Source: Fidelibacterota bacterium
GTDB taxonomy: Bacteria > Fidelibacterota > UBA8477 > JABMPR01
DNA: 64,000 bases
Direction: 5' to 3'
Assembly: GCA_016844945.1 (NCBI GenBank)
Contig: JAERTJ010000086.1
Location: 125,818 to 189,817, forward strand
A program made the position numbers and the translations under genes. This document shows positions 17,703-26,135 of the stretch, piece by piece. The notes under the pieces were generated by a model that had not been told where the DNA came from, ran no database searches, and saw nothing but the letters and a program-made list of their open reading frames with translations. Position 1 is the first letter of the stretch; every line of letters begins with the position of its first letter.

Positions 17703-19775
17703 TTAAGATTTGAATTTAGTGATGCTCAGAAGGATATCGATTTCGAATGATTCCCCTGGGTTAAGATTTAACTGCCAGTGTGGCAATAAAGCTGATGCTT
17801 GATAGACGCGTTCGAATCCTGCTTCAGACATTGAAATGGTCTCAATGGGTGAGCGCCATAACTGGCTACTCTCTGAGAACTGAAGATTGATTTTAAAGTT
17901 ATCCCACTCATTGACCAAGCTCACGTCCTCAATATCCGGGTCATCACCCTGGGAATTAAGGCTGCCGCTGTTCACGCCATTCAGTAGATAGTATCGGTCA
18001 GGTGAATTACCACCTAACAAGCCAAAATTGAATTCCAGTCCATAGCTTTGATTTACCGTTGATTCGCCGGCGTTTTCAACACTCACTTTTATTGCTAATT
18101 GATTGTCATGCAATTCAACGGTTTTATGAATATTCAATGTGGCAGATTCGCTGACAGCCTGACTTTGGATAGACACACCTGCTTCGTCTTGAGCCACACG
18201 GCTTGATTTGCTTGTAAAATTTTCTTCCAGGGTACCTCGATAGTGAGCATCCTGGGTTTGATCTGCTGAGAAAATGTGATCTATGAGACCATGACGTCTA
18301 TATTGATCAACAAATAACTTATCCTGAAGTCCATCTTCTTTGGTTAAGACGATATCATGAATGGATCCACCGGAAGCCTGGTTCTGGCTGGCATGAGCAA
18401 GCTTTTCGTGGTAGTGTTCGGAGTAACGCTGGACGTAATTTGTAACATTAAAATTTGAGGGTAGCCAGTCAATTTCTCGGATATGCCCCTGATCGGCAGA
18501 TAGAAATACCTGCACATTATTACTCCTAAGCCTGTACTCACTTATCCCATCGCTATCCAGATCAGTCAGACCAGGAAAAACACCACCTGCTTCTACAAAT
18601 GCTTCTTCAGCTTTGAGGAGGTGCTCATAGATTGCGTGTCTCAAATGAGGTAGATAGAGTCCACCAAATACGCCATGCCAATATGCACAATTGCACTGGG
18701 CTCTATACAAGTCGTCTCGAAGCGACTCAGGTATTCCACCTTTGCTCTCGAGTTGATGGAGATTTATGGAGAGAAATTGTACACGCTTCTGCATCCAATT
18801 GGATTCTGGATACTTGGTAAAAAAGTTGCGCCACATCCCGCCTTTGATAAAGGGGCGACTTTGCTCTCCTTTTCCCTGTGAATTTAGATCGTGGACCAGG
18901 TGATCCATCTGTCGTCCCAGATTCGTAGGAAGTGTCCACTGGGACATTTCAAAATATGAAGAAGTGGGGAGATAGACCAGGTCTCTGGGAGCGTGACTCT
19001 CATGATATTGCTTAAATGTCGTGGTGCTCAACCAGTCCTGGTTCTCAGTTAATAGTGTAAAAAATCTTTCCAGCCATTTTTGGCCGTATACAGTTTCCCA
19101 GGTTCCTGGCCAGATTCCAAACTTTTCACCATCATCAGCCATGACAATCAGGTTGTCAGCAGAATCAGTTGCATAACTTCTGAGGATATCTATGGCTTGT
19201 TGTGGGTCCTCAAAGGGCATGGCATAGCGCATTTTCTGAGATATGGGAAAAACGCTAAGAACTTTACCTTCCTGCTCAGTGTTGTAATATCCTCCCAAAT
19301 CATTGGGGTCGACACCTGATGTGAGGAAGTGATAATCATCAACAACCATATAGTCTATATCAGATTTACTGAGGCTCTGTGCCAGATGGGGTTCCCAAAC
19401 ACGCTCAGTGAGCCAGTTCCCCTTGACTTCATACCCCAAACGATCCTTTGCCCAGGCATTCATTTTCTGAATTTGCCCGACACGATCTGCCTCAGGAATC
19501 ATGGCAAGAATGGGTTCATAGAACCCACCACCAATGACCTCAATATTGCCTCTTTCAACCAGTTTCTTAAACAGGTCAAGGACATCAGGTCGATGGATTT
19601 CCAGCCATTCAATCAAAGATCCACTAAAGTGAAATGCCATGCTGATATGAGGAAACTTGTCTAATACCTGAAGAAATGGTAAATAGGACTTGTCACATGC
19701 ATGATGAAAGACATCATCAAAATTGCCAACAGGCTGGTGGTTATGAATTCCAAAAATGAACTGGACTTTTTTCAT
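17703..19775 (-). CDS. GH57 4-alpha-glucanotransferase
   Basis: Cytosolic glycoside hydrolase family 57 enzyme of 690 residues that transfers maltodextrin segments. From ATG 19775 (MKKVQFIFGIHNHQPVGNFD) the putative nucleophile is E124 in WLTERVWEP and the putative acid D214 in MADDGEKFG; these positions match the catalytic pair E123/D214 known for the Thermococcus litoralis enzyme almost exactly. C-terminal DUF1925/DUF1926-type beta domains follow. A GTG at 19799 is an alternative start. The gene lies between GAPDH and the phosphorylase on the same strand. Amylase-type activity on the same fold is the alternative. Confidence 0.88.
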   Translation of the reverse strand: MKKVQFIFGIHNHQPVGNFDDVFHHACDKSYLPFLQVLDKFPHISMAFHFSGSLIEWLEIHRPDVLDLFKKLVERGNIEVIGGGFYEPILAMIPEADRVGQIQKMNAWAKDRLGYEVKGNWLTERVWEPHLAQSLSKSDIDYMVVDDYHFLTSGVDPNDLGGYYNTEQEGKVLSVFPISQKMRYAMPFEDPQQAIDILRSYATDSADNLIVMADDGEKFGIWPGTWETVYGQKWLERFFTLLTENQDWLSTTTFKQYHESHAPRDLVYLPTSSYFEMSQWTLPTNLGRQMDHLVHDLNSQGKGEQSRPFIKGGMWRNFFTKYPESNWMQKRVQFLSINLHQLESKGGIPESLRDDLYRAQCNCAYWHGVFGGLYLPHLRHAIYEHLLKAEEAFVEAGGVFPGLTDLDSDGISEYRLRSNNVQVFLSADQGHIREIDWLPSNFNVTNYVQRYSEHYHEKLAHASQNQASGGSIHDIVLTKEDGLQDKLFVDQYRRHGLIDHIFSADQTQDAHYRGTLEENFTSKSSRVAQDEAGVSIQSQAVSESATLNIHKTVELHDNQLAIKVSVENAGESTVNQSYGLEFNFGLLGGNSPDRYYLLNGVNSGSLNSQGDDPDIEDVSLVNEWDNFKINLQFSESSQLWRSPIETISMSEAGFERVYQASALLPHWQLNLNPGESFEIDILLSITKFKS

Positions 19776-19829
19776 TATTCGAGGTTCCGGATTATGCACG
19801 GGTTTAAACGTAAAGTTCTAATAGACAAC

Positions 19830-19857
19830 AGAGCCGACTGCATTCACAGCCGGCTCT
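19830..19857. terminator. Stem-loop between gap and the GH57 gene
   Basis: AGAGCCG (19830-19836) pairs with CGGCTCT (19851-19857), with CTG/CAG pairing inside. It lacks a long U-tract on the minus strand, so it may be a partial terminator or an RNA-stability hairpin that sets different levels of gap and the downstream glycogen genes. Confidence 0.6.
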
Positions 19858-19878
19858 ATTTATCAACAAAGGGTTATT

Positions 19879-20880
19879 TTACATACCCTTGAACAAATTG
19901 ATCAGGTCAACAACGCGGTTGGAATAGCCCCATTCGTTGTCATACCAGTTCAGTGTCTTGACGATACGGTTTCCAACAACTCGAGTATATGATGCATCAT
20001 AAATTGAGGAGTATGGATTTCCGATGATATCAGAGGAAACAAGGTGATTCTCGTTATACTCTAAGACATTCTTCAGACGATCGGTTGCTGTGGCTTCGCG
20101 AACAGCGGCATTGATATCTTCAACACTGACATTGCGATTAACTTCAACAATCAAATCAACAACAGAACCATCAGCGACAGGTACACGAGCAGCGATACCA
20201 TCCAGTTTTCCCTTGAGTTCAGGAAGAACTTTTCCAACGGCGCGGGCTGCACCTGTTGTGGTTGGAATGATGTTCTCTGCAGCAGCACGGCTACGACGCC
20301 AGTCTGAGTGAGGTACATCCGCCAGACGCTGGTCATTTGTATATGCATGTGTGGTTGTCATAACACCTTCAACGATACCAAATGCATCATTGAGAACCTT
20401 GGCCATTGGAGCCAGACAGTTTGTTGTACAACTGGCGTTGGAAACAATACGATGTTCTGGTTTCAGACCATCCTCGTTTACACCAAGTACAACGGTGTAA
20501 TCTACATCATCCTTAGAAGGAACGGTGAGAATCACACGTTTGGCGCCAGCATCTAAATGAGCAGTCAATGCTTCTTTAGTTCTGAAAACACCTGTTGCTT
20601 CAATAACAACATCGATGTCAAGGTCAGCCCAGGGTAAATCACCAGGGTTGCGTTCACTCAACATTTTAACAGTATCATTTGAGGTATGGAGAACATCACC
20701 TTCAAAACGAACGTTCTTATCTCCAAATCCACCCATGACAGTATCATATTTCAGTAGATAGCCAAGCGCTTCATGATCGAACAGATCATTGATAGCTACG
20801 ACATTGATATCGTCACGTTTATCTAAAATACGGAATACGGAACGACCGATACGCCCGAATCCATTAATGGCTACTCTCAT
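19879..20880 (-). CDS. gap: Glyceraldehyde-3-phosphate dehydrogenase (catalytic)
   Basis: Glycolytic enzyme of 333 residues: G3P + NAD + Pi to 1,3-bisphosphoglycerate. The NAD motif is INGFGRIGR (residues 5-13). Catalytic C151 lies in SNASCTTNCLAP and H178 in TTHAYT. The phosphate pockets are intact: a TTTGAA loop near residue 210 and Arg in AARVPV near 233. The C-terminal WYDNEWGYSNR is normal. The ATG overlaps the stop of the GAPDH-like gene by 4 nt and has its own AAGGAGG inside that gene, so the two proteins are translationally coupled. Confidence 0.97.
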   Translation of the reverse strand: MRVAINGFGRIGRSVFRILDKRDDINVVAINDLFDHEALGYLLKYDTVMGGFGDKNVRFEGDVLHTSNDTVKMLSERNPGDLPWADLDIDVVIEATGVFRTKEALTAHLDAGAKRVILTVPSKDDVDYTVVLGVNEDGLKPEHRIVSNASCTTNCLAPMAKVLNDAFGIVEGVMTTTHAYTNDQRLADVPHSDWRRSRAAAENIIPTTTGAARAVGKVLPELKGKLDGIAARVPVADGSVVDLIVEVNRNVSVEDINAAVREATATDRLKNVLEYNENHLVSSDIIGNPYSSIYDASYTRVVGNRIVKTLNWYDNEWGYSNRVVDLINLFKGM

Positions 20881-21896
20881 GCAGCACCTCCTTCCACCCC
20901 GAGCTTAGCATAAGCAAGGGCTAGATCTACCAATCTCCCGGCCTGGCCGAGACTATTATCATACCAGCTAAGGGTTTTAACCATGCGTTTGCTTGATTTC
21001 ATCGTACCCTTGGTGTCAAAAAGTAGAGAATGTGCGTTTCCAATAACATCACTTGAAACGATTGGATCTTCTGTTACTTCAATATATCCTGCTAATGCAC
21101 CACCAGCAGCCTTGCGCATGGCTTCATTAACTTCTTCGATTGTGGAGTCACCTTTGGTAAGCACGCAGGTCAAATCGAGGAGTGATCCCATAGGAACAGG
21201 TACATTCAGGGCTGAACCTTCGATTTTGCCTTCAAAGCGAGGTAGGATCTGTTCCATCCAGTATGGACTGATATTGACATTTGGAATGATGTTTTCTGCG
21301 GCAGAACGACTACGTCTAAAATCTGCTGCGGCAGTATCACGTAGGGGTTGATCACTGGTATATGCATGGATAGTGGTCATCATGGCGTGTTCCACACCAA
21401 AAGCCTTATCCAGTGTATCCAGCATCATGGCCAACGCGTTGGTCGTGGCAGATGCAGCGGAAACAATTTTATCACTGGCTTCCATGGTGTCTTCATTGAC
21501 ACCCATGACAATCACGCGATCAATATTATCCTGTGGCAATGAACCAAGGATCACACGTTTTGCACCAGAATTCAAGTGTGCCTGCAGGGCTTCACGTGTG
21601 CGATATTTGTGGGTTGAATCAATAACAACATCCACATCAAAAGCATCCCAGGGAACATCTTTTGGCTCAACACCATGTATCAGGCGAGCTTTCTGATCAC
21701 CAACGACCAGGAAGTTTCCTTCCAGGCTGGCATCAACTGGATCTCGTCCATCTGTTTTTAGCAAGTAGTGCAGAATATCGGTGCGACCGATATCGCTAAT
21801 TGCAACAACTTCCATTTCAGGCTGGTTAAGGCTTAAGCGGTAGACATCTCTACCAATCTCACCAAATCCCATCAGCCCGATTCTAATCTTACTCAT
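20877..21896 (-). CDS. GAPDH-like protein lacking catalytic cysteine (probable pseudoenzyme)
   Basis: Full-length GAPDH paralogue of 339 residues from ATG 21896. GGAGG stands 8 nt upstream and itself overlaps an earlier ATG at 21911, which is why I prefer the inner start. The fold is well kept: GFGEIGR near residues 10-16, HAYTSDQ with the catalytic His at 177, RRSRSAAENIIP, and the C-terminal WYDN. However the active-site motif SCTTNC reads SATTNA: the catalytic Cys (residue 150) is Ala (codon GCC) and the second Cys is also Ala. The phosphate-binding Arg (ARVPV) is Asn (LNVPV) and the TTTGAA loop is NVNISP. Dehydrogenase activity by the known mechanism is not possible. It probably assembles with or regulates the downstream true GAPDH. 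Confidence 0.9.
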   Translation of the reverse strand: MSKIRIGLMGFGEIGRDVYRLSLNQPEMEVVAISDIGRTDILHYLLKTDGRDPVDASLEGNFLVVGDQKARLIHGVEPKDVPWDAFDVDVVIDSTHKYRTREALQAHLNSGAKRVILGSLPQDNIDRVIVMGVNEDTMEASDKIVSAASATTNALAMMLDTLDKAFGVEHAMMTTIHAYTSDQPLRDTAAADFRRSRSAAENIIPNVNISPYWMEQILPRFEGKIEGSALNVPVPMGSLLDLTCVLTKGDSTIEEVNEAMRKAAGGALAGYIEVTEDPIVSSDVIGNAHSLLFDTKGTMKSSKRMVKTLSWYDNSLGQAGRLVDLALAYAKLGVEGGAA

Positions 21897-21967
21897 AGAA
21901 TGTGCCTCCATTTCGATCCCGTTTGTGGGGGGAACGATTGTTTAAAGGTTAGATAAATATTCAAAGG

Positions 21968-22801
21968 TCATTTCTTCTTAAAGTGAATAACAGCTTCATG
22001 ATCTTCACTGAGAAGATCATCCAGATTATGGATTTCACCATGGAGCATTTCCGCGATGACAGCACCTAAGTCAAGATCATAGCGCTGTCCAAATAGGGTT
22101 AAATCAAGAATTATATAATTTAGGGCGATAGCTACAATGGCAGAATTTCTGGTCCAGGCTACCTTGTTGGTGGGCATCATTTCAACACCGCCCAATAGTG
22201 CGGAATCATGATCAACAACCAATAAGATTTTACTACTCCAAACATCTTCAAGCCGTTGGCTATCCAGGTTGTAGGCAAACACTGTCCCAATATCAGTCGG
22301 TACATCGCAGAACGAGAATATGACAATATCAACACCGCGCTTCTCTGCGTCCATGAGATCGGTGTACAATTTTTGGTACTCTGTCAGCCAGATGGATAGA
22401 TAAATGGATTTGTCAGCATTTTTGATCATGTGCCTGGCGCGATCAATCATGCTGTCATATCCGCGGATATTCCAGAGATCACCAACTTCAAGGTCTGTAT
22501 TCACATTTTTCAAGGAATCCTTGAGTGTGTCGAGGTTGGTGGTAAAGTTGGTTTCCAGAACGTTGAATAAATGATCTGGTGGTAGTGGTATATAGCGTGT
22601 TGGATTAGAGTCCACACAACTGACCATTCCTGTACTTTCCAGACGCTTCAGAATTTCATAAATTGCTGAACGAGGAATCCCTGATTTTCCACTGATTTCA
22701 TATCCTGTAGCTGGATTATTTTGCAATAAGCTAAGGTAAGTTTTAGCCTCGTTGGATGTGAATCCGAATGATTTGAGAGCGGGGAGTAGCTTTTCGTTCA
22801 T
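21968..22801 (-). CDS. TrmB-family sugar-sensing transcriptional regulator
   Basis: Regulator of 277 residues. The N-terminal winged helix reads LKSFGFTSNEAKTYLSLLQ, then GYEISGKSGIPRSAIYEILKRLE and a wing (about residues 9-70), which is the TrmB signature. A phospholipase-D-like C-terminal domain for sugar binding follows (SIYLSIWLTEYQ, VDIVIFSF, LLVVDHDSALLGG). It heads the operon GAPDH-like, gap, GH57 and glgP, with a 71-nt gap to the GAPDH-like gene, so it likely controls central glycan and triose flux and itself. Candidate operators lie just upstream of its start. Confidence 0.85.
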   Translation of the reverse strand: MNEKLLPALKSFGFTSNEAKTYLSLLQNNPATGYEISGKSGIPRSAIYEILKRLESTGMVSCVDSNPTRYIPLPPDHLFNVLETNFTTNLDTLKDSLKNVNTDLEVGDLWNIRGYDSMIDRARHMIKNADKSIYLSIWLTEYQKLYTDLMDAEKRGVDIVIFSFCDVPTDIGTVFAYNLDSQRLEDVWSSKILLVVDHDSALLGGVEMMPTNKVAWTRNSAIVAIALNYIILDLTLFGQRYDLDLGAVIAEMLHGEIHNLDDLLSEDHEAVIHFKKK

Positions 22802-22820
22802 TAGCGTGTCTCATTCCTTA

Positions 22821-22844
22821 GTTACGTCCTAATATATTCGTAAC
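22821..22844. promoter_or_regulatory. Candidate operator, GTTACG-N12-CGTAAC
   Basis: Exact 6-bp inverted repeat GTTACG (22821-22826) and CGTAAC (22839-22844) around an AT-rich spacer, 20 bp upstream of the TrmB-type start. Its position fits autoregulation. It differs from the known archaeal TrmB site. Confidence 0.45.
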
Positions 22845-22861
22845 ATAAGGCAGGCATAGTA

Positions 22862-22881
22862 TTTTTTAACCGGTTAAAAAA
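22862..22881. promoter_or_regulatory. Perfect 20-bp palindrome in divergent promoter region
   Basis: TTTTTTAACCGGTTAAAAAA lies between the TrmB-type regulator (minus) and the first MMPL gene (plus), about 61 bp from the former and 69 bp from the latter. On the minus strand it lies just upstream of TACTAT, a possible -10 box. It could be an operator for either gene. Confidence 0.55.
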
Positions 22882-22949
22882 ATTCTTCAAATGCAGCAGC
22901 CAATTCCTTTTCCTTTCATAGCTGTAGGGCTTGCAATACATTTCTTGCC

Positions 22950-25223
22950 ATGAAAAAATTGATCTACCTTATCACCCACTTCCCCAAGACAATAATATTA
23001 CTTAATCTGCTCGTTATTGCTCTATTAGCCCTACCCATATATAGGATAAACATTAATCCAGATTTACAGGCTCTCATTCCTGCTGATGACCCGGATGTCA
23101 TACGCATGGAGGAATTGGAAGAAGAATTCGGTGGATTAGATGTTATCCTCATCAGCTTTCATACTGAGGATGTCTTTGCCCCGGAAGCTCTAAAGGTGAT
23201 CGATGACCTGACCTATGAGTTGGAGGGATTGCCCCACCTGGATCAAGTCATAAGCCTGACCAACTATGAAGCTACGCTCAGTGATGAAGAGTCCATGACT
23301 GTGGATACCTTCATCCAGGAGTTTCCTCAGACTCAGGCAGAGAGTGATTCAATTGCAGTAGCAGCAAATTCAGATCCCATGTTAGGTCGGTTACTGGTAT
23401 CAGCAAATAGGACCTATACGGCTCTTATGATCTTTAGTGATGTGGATGCAGACGAAGTATCCACTGTTGATACCTTGCATGCAATTCTACGCCCCTATCA
23501 GGAGCAGGGGTATGATTTGAAGCTGGGTGGCATGCCTGTCATCAGGTCTCAGATCTCTGAAGATATAGGACACGATACAACCACATTTATCCCGGCTGGA
23601 ATGGTTCTCATCGCTTTGTTGCTCTACTTTAGTTTCCGCTCTCGCCGTGGCGTAATATTACCGCTCCTGGTGGTTCTGCTATCCATTTTAGGGACTTTAG
23701 GTCTTATGGCATGGATGGGGCTCATGTTATCAGTCATCTCCAGTATCATGCCGATCATGCTAATCGCTGTGGCCAGTGCCTATGGTATACACATTATCAC
23801 CCGCTACTTTGAAGATTGTGCCAGCATGGATGAATCCGCAGATAGTAAGGCAGTGGTAGCCAGTGTAATCGAACATATGCTGCGTCCCCTTTTCCTGGCT
23901 GGATTAACTACGGTTATTGGTTTCATGTCATTGCTTTCCCACATTTTACCCGCATCCAGAGAAGTCGGGGTACTCACTGCCTTTGGTGTAGCATTGGCGT
24001 TTGGGTTATCTATCACATTTATTCCTGCTGTGCTCGTCCTTTCTCATAAACCCAGCCTTATCCGACAGAGTAAAAACACAACCAATAGATTACTTTCTAG
24101 AATTCTCGTCTGGGTTGGGCGTCTGGTGTTCAACAGAAGAGGGGTCATCATTGTCGGTTTTGTGGTGCTCACCATTGTATCTGCTATCGGTATTCCTTCC
24201 GTGGAGCTGGATAGCAATCCCCTTAATTACTATGGACCAGAATCCTCTGTCCGAGTTATTAACAACATCATTGACGAGCATTTTGGTGGTAGTACGACTA
24301 TGTCAATTGTTCTGGAAGGTGATATCAAATCACCAGAAGTTCTTAATCAAATTGATCAGATCCAAAATTTTCTTGAAGGACGTGAGGGTGTTGGCTATAC
24401 ACTGGCGATCACAGATTTTATCAAACTAATGAACCAGTCCATGAATGGTGGGGATCCAGATTATTACACCATACCTGACACCCGTGAGCTGGTCTCACAA
24501 TATCTCCTACTCTATTCCTGGGAGTCCAGTGATGGTTATCTGGATACCTATGTGGATTATGATTACCGGAATGCTCAAGTTGTGGTTCGATTGAATACCA
24601 TGGATGTTTATTACATGGTAGATCTACAGAAAGAGTTGGATAACTACCTCGATGAAAATATCCATGTGGACAATCAGCCTAAAAGTGAAGGCTATGCCGT
24701 CCTGTTAGGAAATTTGATGCCAATGATGGTCAAAGGTCAAATTCGGAGTCTGGTACTATCGGTCTTTCTGGCTGCTCTGGTCACAGGTCTTGTTTTTAGA
24801 TCTTTTTCTGCGGCGCTAATCAGCGCAATGCCTCTTGCTTTCGCTATCGCCGGGGTATTTGGTTTAATGGGATACATGTCTATTTATTTGAATACAGCCA
24901 CCTCAATGCTCAGTTCCATCATGATTGGAATTGGTATCGATTATACCCTTCACTTCCTGTTCAGATTCAGGACTGAAATTCGCAGGGGGTTATGCGATGA
25001 GGAAGCCATCGTAACAACCCTGAGCACCACGGGACAGGGTATCATCATTAATGGTTTCTCCGTTATCGTAGGATTTGCTGTGTGCATGTTATCCACGTTT
25101 ATTCCGATCTACTTTTTTGGTTGGCTGATTGCCGTATCCATATTTATGTGTTTGATTGCTGCATTGACGCTGCTCCCCCTCGTCATTGTCCTCACCCGCC
25201 CCAAATTCATTTATAATAGATAG
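22950..25223 (+). CDS. MMPL/RND family transporter (first copy)
   Basis: Inner-membrane protein of 757 residues with two repeats of one membrane helix, a large periplasmic loop and about five helices. The first repeat begins FPKTIILLNLLVIALLALP, with the periplasmic part about residues 35-210, and helices at about 215-375. The second begins near 400 with RGVIIVGFVVLTIVSAIG. Typical acidic motifs are present: INPDLQALIPADDP after helix 1 and GIGIDYTLHFLFRFR in the C-terminal bundle, likely proton relay. It probably exports lipids or hydrophobic compounds by proton motive force. It stands 282 bp before the TetR gene and is separated by repeat sequence, so it may be an independent unit. Confidence 0.82.
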   Translation: MKKLIYLITHFPKTIILLNLLVIALLALPIYRININPDLQALIPADDPDVIRMEELEEEFGGLDVILISFHTEDVFAPEALKVIDDLTYELEGLPHLDQVISLTNYEATLSDEESMTVDTFIQEFPQTQAESDSIAVAANSDPMLGRLLVSANRTYTALMIFSDVDADEVSTVDTLHAILRPYQEQGYDLKLGGMPVIRSQISEDIGHDTTTFIPAGMVLIALLLYFSFRSRRGVILPLLVVLLSILGTLGLMAWMGLMLSVISSIMPIMLIAVASAYGIHIITRYFEDCASMDESADSKAVVASVIEHMLRPLFLAGLTTVIGFMSLLSHILPASREVGVLTAFGVALAFGLSITFIPAVLVLSHKPSLIRQSKNTTNRLLSRILVWVGRLVFNRRGVIIVGFVVLTIVSAIGIPSVELDSNPLNYYGPESSVRVINNIIDEHFGGSTTMSIVLEGDIKSPEVLNQIDQIQNFLEGREGVGYTLAITDFIKLMNQSMNGGDPDYYTIPDTRELVSQYLLLYSWESSDGYLDTYVDYDYRNAQVVVRLNTMDVYYMVDLQKELDNYLDENIHVDNQPKSEGYAVLLGNLMPMMVKGQIRSLVLSVFLAALVTGLVFRSFSAALISAMPLAFAIAGVFGLMGYMSIYLNTATSMLSSIMIGIGIDYTLHFLFRFRTEIRRGLCDEEAIVTTLSTTGQGIIINGFSVIVGFAVCMLSTFIPIYFFGWLIAVSIFMCLIAALTLLPLVIVLTRPKFIYNR

Positions 25224-25252
25224 AATTCTTTAGCTACAGGCTGGAGTAACCT

Positions 25253-25286
25253 AAACCTTGCGCAGGATTGAAACCTTCTCAAGGCT
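25253..25286. repeat. Diverged copy of the nested palindrome
   Basis: AAACCTTGCGCAGGATTG (25253-25270) and the following AAACCTTCTCAAGGCT match the 14501-14534 element at 27 of 34 positions without gaps. The palindrome is decayed. It follows the first MMPL gene, just as the intact copy follows a receptor gene. Confidence 0.6.
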
Positions 25287-25374
25287 TCACCACAAGATGT
25301 TTGGCATGGAGGCTAAGCCTTCCTGCTGTACCTAACCTGGCCAGTGTAGGTGAATCGAAGCCTATGATCCGGTA

Positions 25375-25410
25375 TTTGGACATTTCGATGAACTCGATGT
25401 TCGGGGGAGA
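25375..25410. repeat. 36-nt dispersed repeat, copy 1
   Basis: A segment with core GGACATTTCGATGAACTCGA shares about five sixths of its positions with the reverse complement of 43162-43197. The core is itself partly palindromic. It lies in the 282-bp gap before the TetR gene. Confidence 0.6.
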
Positions 25411-25468
25411 ATGAACCAAGCATTGGTTGAGGTTCCTCGAAATCAAAAACTGGCTGGCAAAGTTTTTC

Positions 25469-25497
25469 TTGATTGGGGGAGTAAATTTTCCTAGATT
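25469..25497 (+). promoter_or_regulatory. Sigma-70-type promoter of the TetR-MMPL operon
   Basis: TTGATT (25469-25474) and TAGATT (25492-25497) are separated by exactly 17 bp. Transcription would start near 25503-25506, at or immediately before the TetR start codon, giving a leaderless or near-leaderless mRNA. Confidence 0.6.
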
Positions 25498-25526
25498 GGA
25501 AACGTATGAAACAGAAAACGTTTCCA
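25497..25526. promoter_or_regulatory. Candidate TetR operator overlapping the start codon
   Basis: Exact 9-bp arms TGGAAACGT (25497-25505) and ACGTTTCCA (25518-25526) surround 12 bp that begin with the ATG of the regulator. The site starts at the last base of the -10 box, so a bound repressor would block transcription start. Confidence 0.65.
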
Positions 25527-26135
25527 TCGACCCCTGACACAACTACCCCTGAAGGTCCTATTCTGGAGCACGGTCTTGATATGATATTCCGGGAAGGAGT
25601 TCGCGGTTTTACTGTGGAATCTCTCGCCAAAGATCTTGCCATGAGCAAGAAGACAATCTACAAATTCTTTCCCACCAAAGAGATTCTCATACAAACCATT
25701 TTTCAATACATCACTACTGTCATTGCCAAAAAATTTCAAAAGATCCATAAACTGGAAATCAACCCATTGGATAAATTTGACACGGCGATCAATGAAATCG
25801 TGAAGACATTGAACCGTGTATCCATAGCCAAAATCAGCGAGCTTAAGGTGAGATATCCGCAGGTCTGGAGAGAAATAGAAGCCTTTAGACTTGCCCGGAG
25901 AGATGATTTTCTAACCATTTTCAAAGAAGCTCAACGACAGGGATATGTCCGGGATGAAATAGATCTTGAACTTACTTCCCTCATCTTTATGCAGATCATA
26001 AATGATGTTTTCCAACCTGAATTTTTTATACAACATCAGATTGGACTCAAAGAAACCCTGCTGGCCTATAAAAATATTTTTTTACGGGGGATCATCACTG
26101 AAAAGGGTCTAAAACACATAGAGGATAAAATATGA
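25506..26135 (+). CDS. TetR/AcrR family transcriptional regulator
   Basis: Regulator of 209 residues. The N-terminal helix-turn-helix occupies about residues 18-65: ILEHGLDMIFREGVRGFTVESLAKDLAMSKKTIYKFF, with the family signature SKKTIYKFFPTKE. The C-terminal all-helical domain would bind a ligand. The stop overlaps the second MMPL gene start by 4 nt. A palindrome covers its own start, and no clear ribosome site precedes the ATG beyond GGA. It most likely represses its operon until a lipid or hydrophobic ligand of the exporter appears. Confidence 0.88.
   Translation: MKQKTFPSTPDTTTPEGPILEHGLDMIFREGVRGFTVESLAKDLAMSKKTIYKFFPTKEILIQTIFQYITTVIAKKFQKIHKLEINPLDKFDTAINEIVKTLNRVSIAKISELKVRYPQVWREIEAFRLARRDDFLTIFKEAQRQGYVRDEIDLELTSLIFMQIINDVFQPEFFIQHQIGLKETLLAYKNIFLRGIITEKGLKHIEDKI

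Noticed and set aside
17811..17825. GCGTTCGAATCCTGC resembling a tRNA T-loop
   Set aside because: It lies inside the GH57 coding region and no acceptor or anticodon arms surround it.
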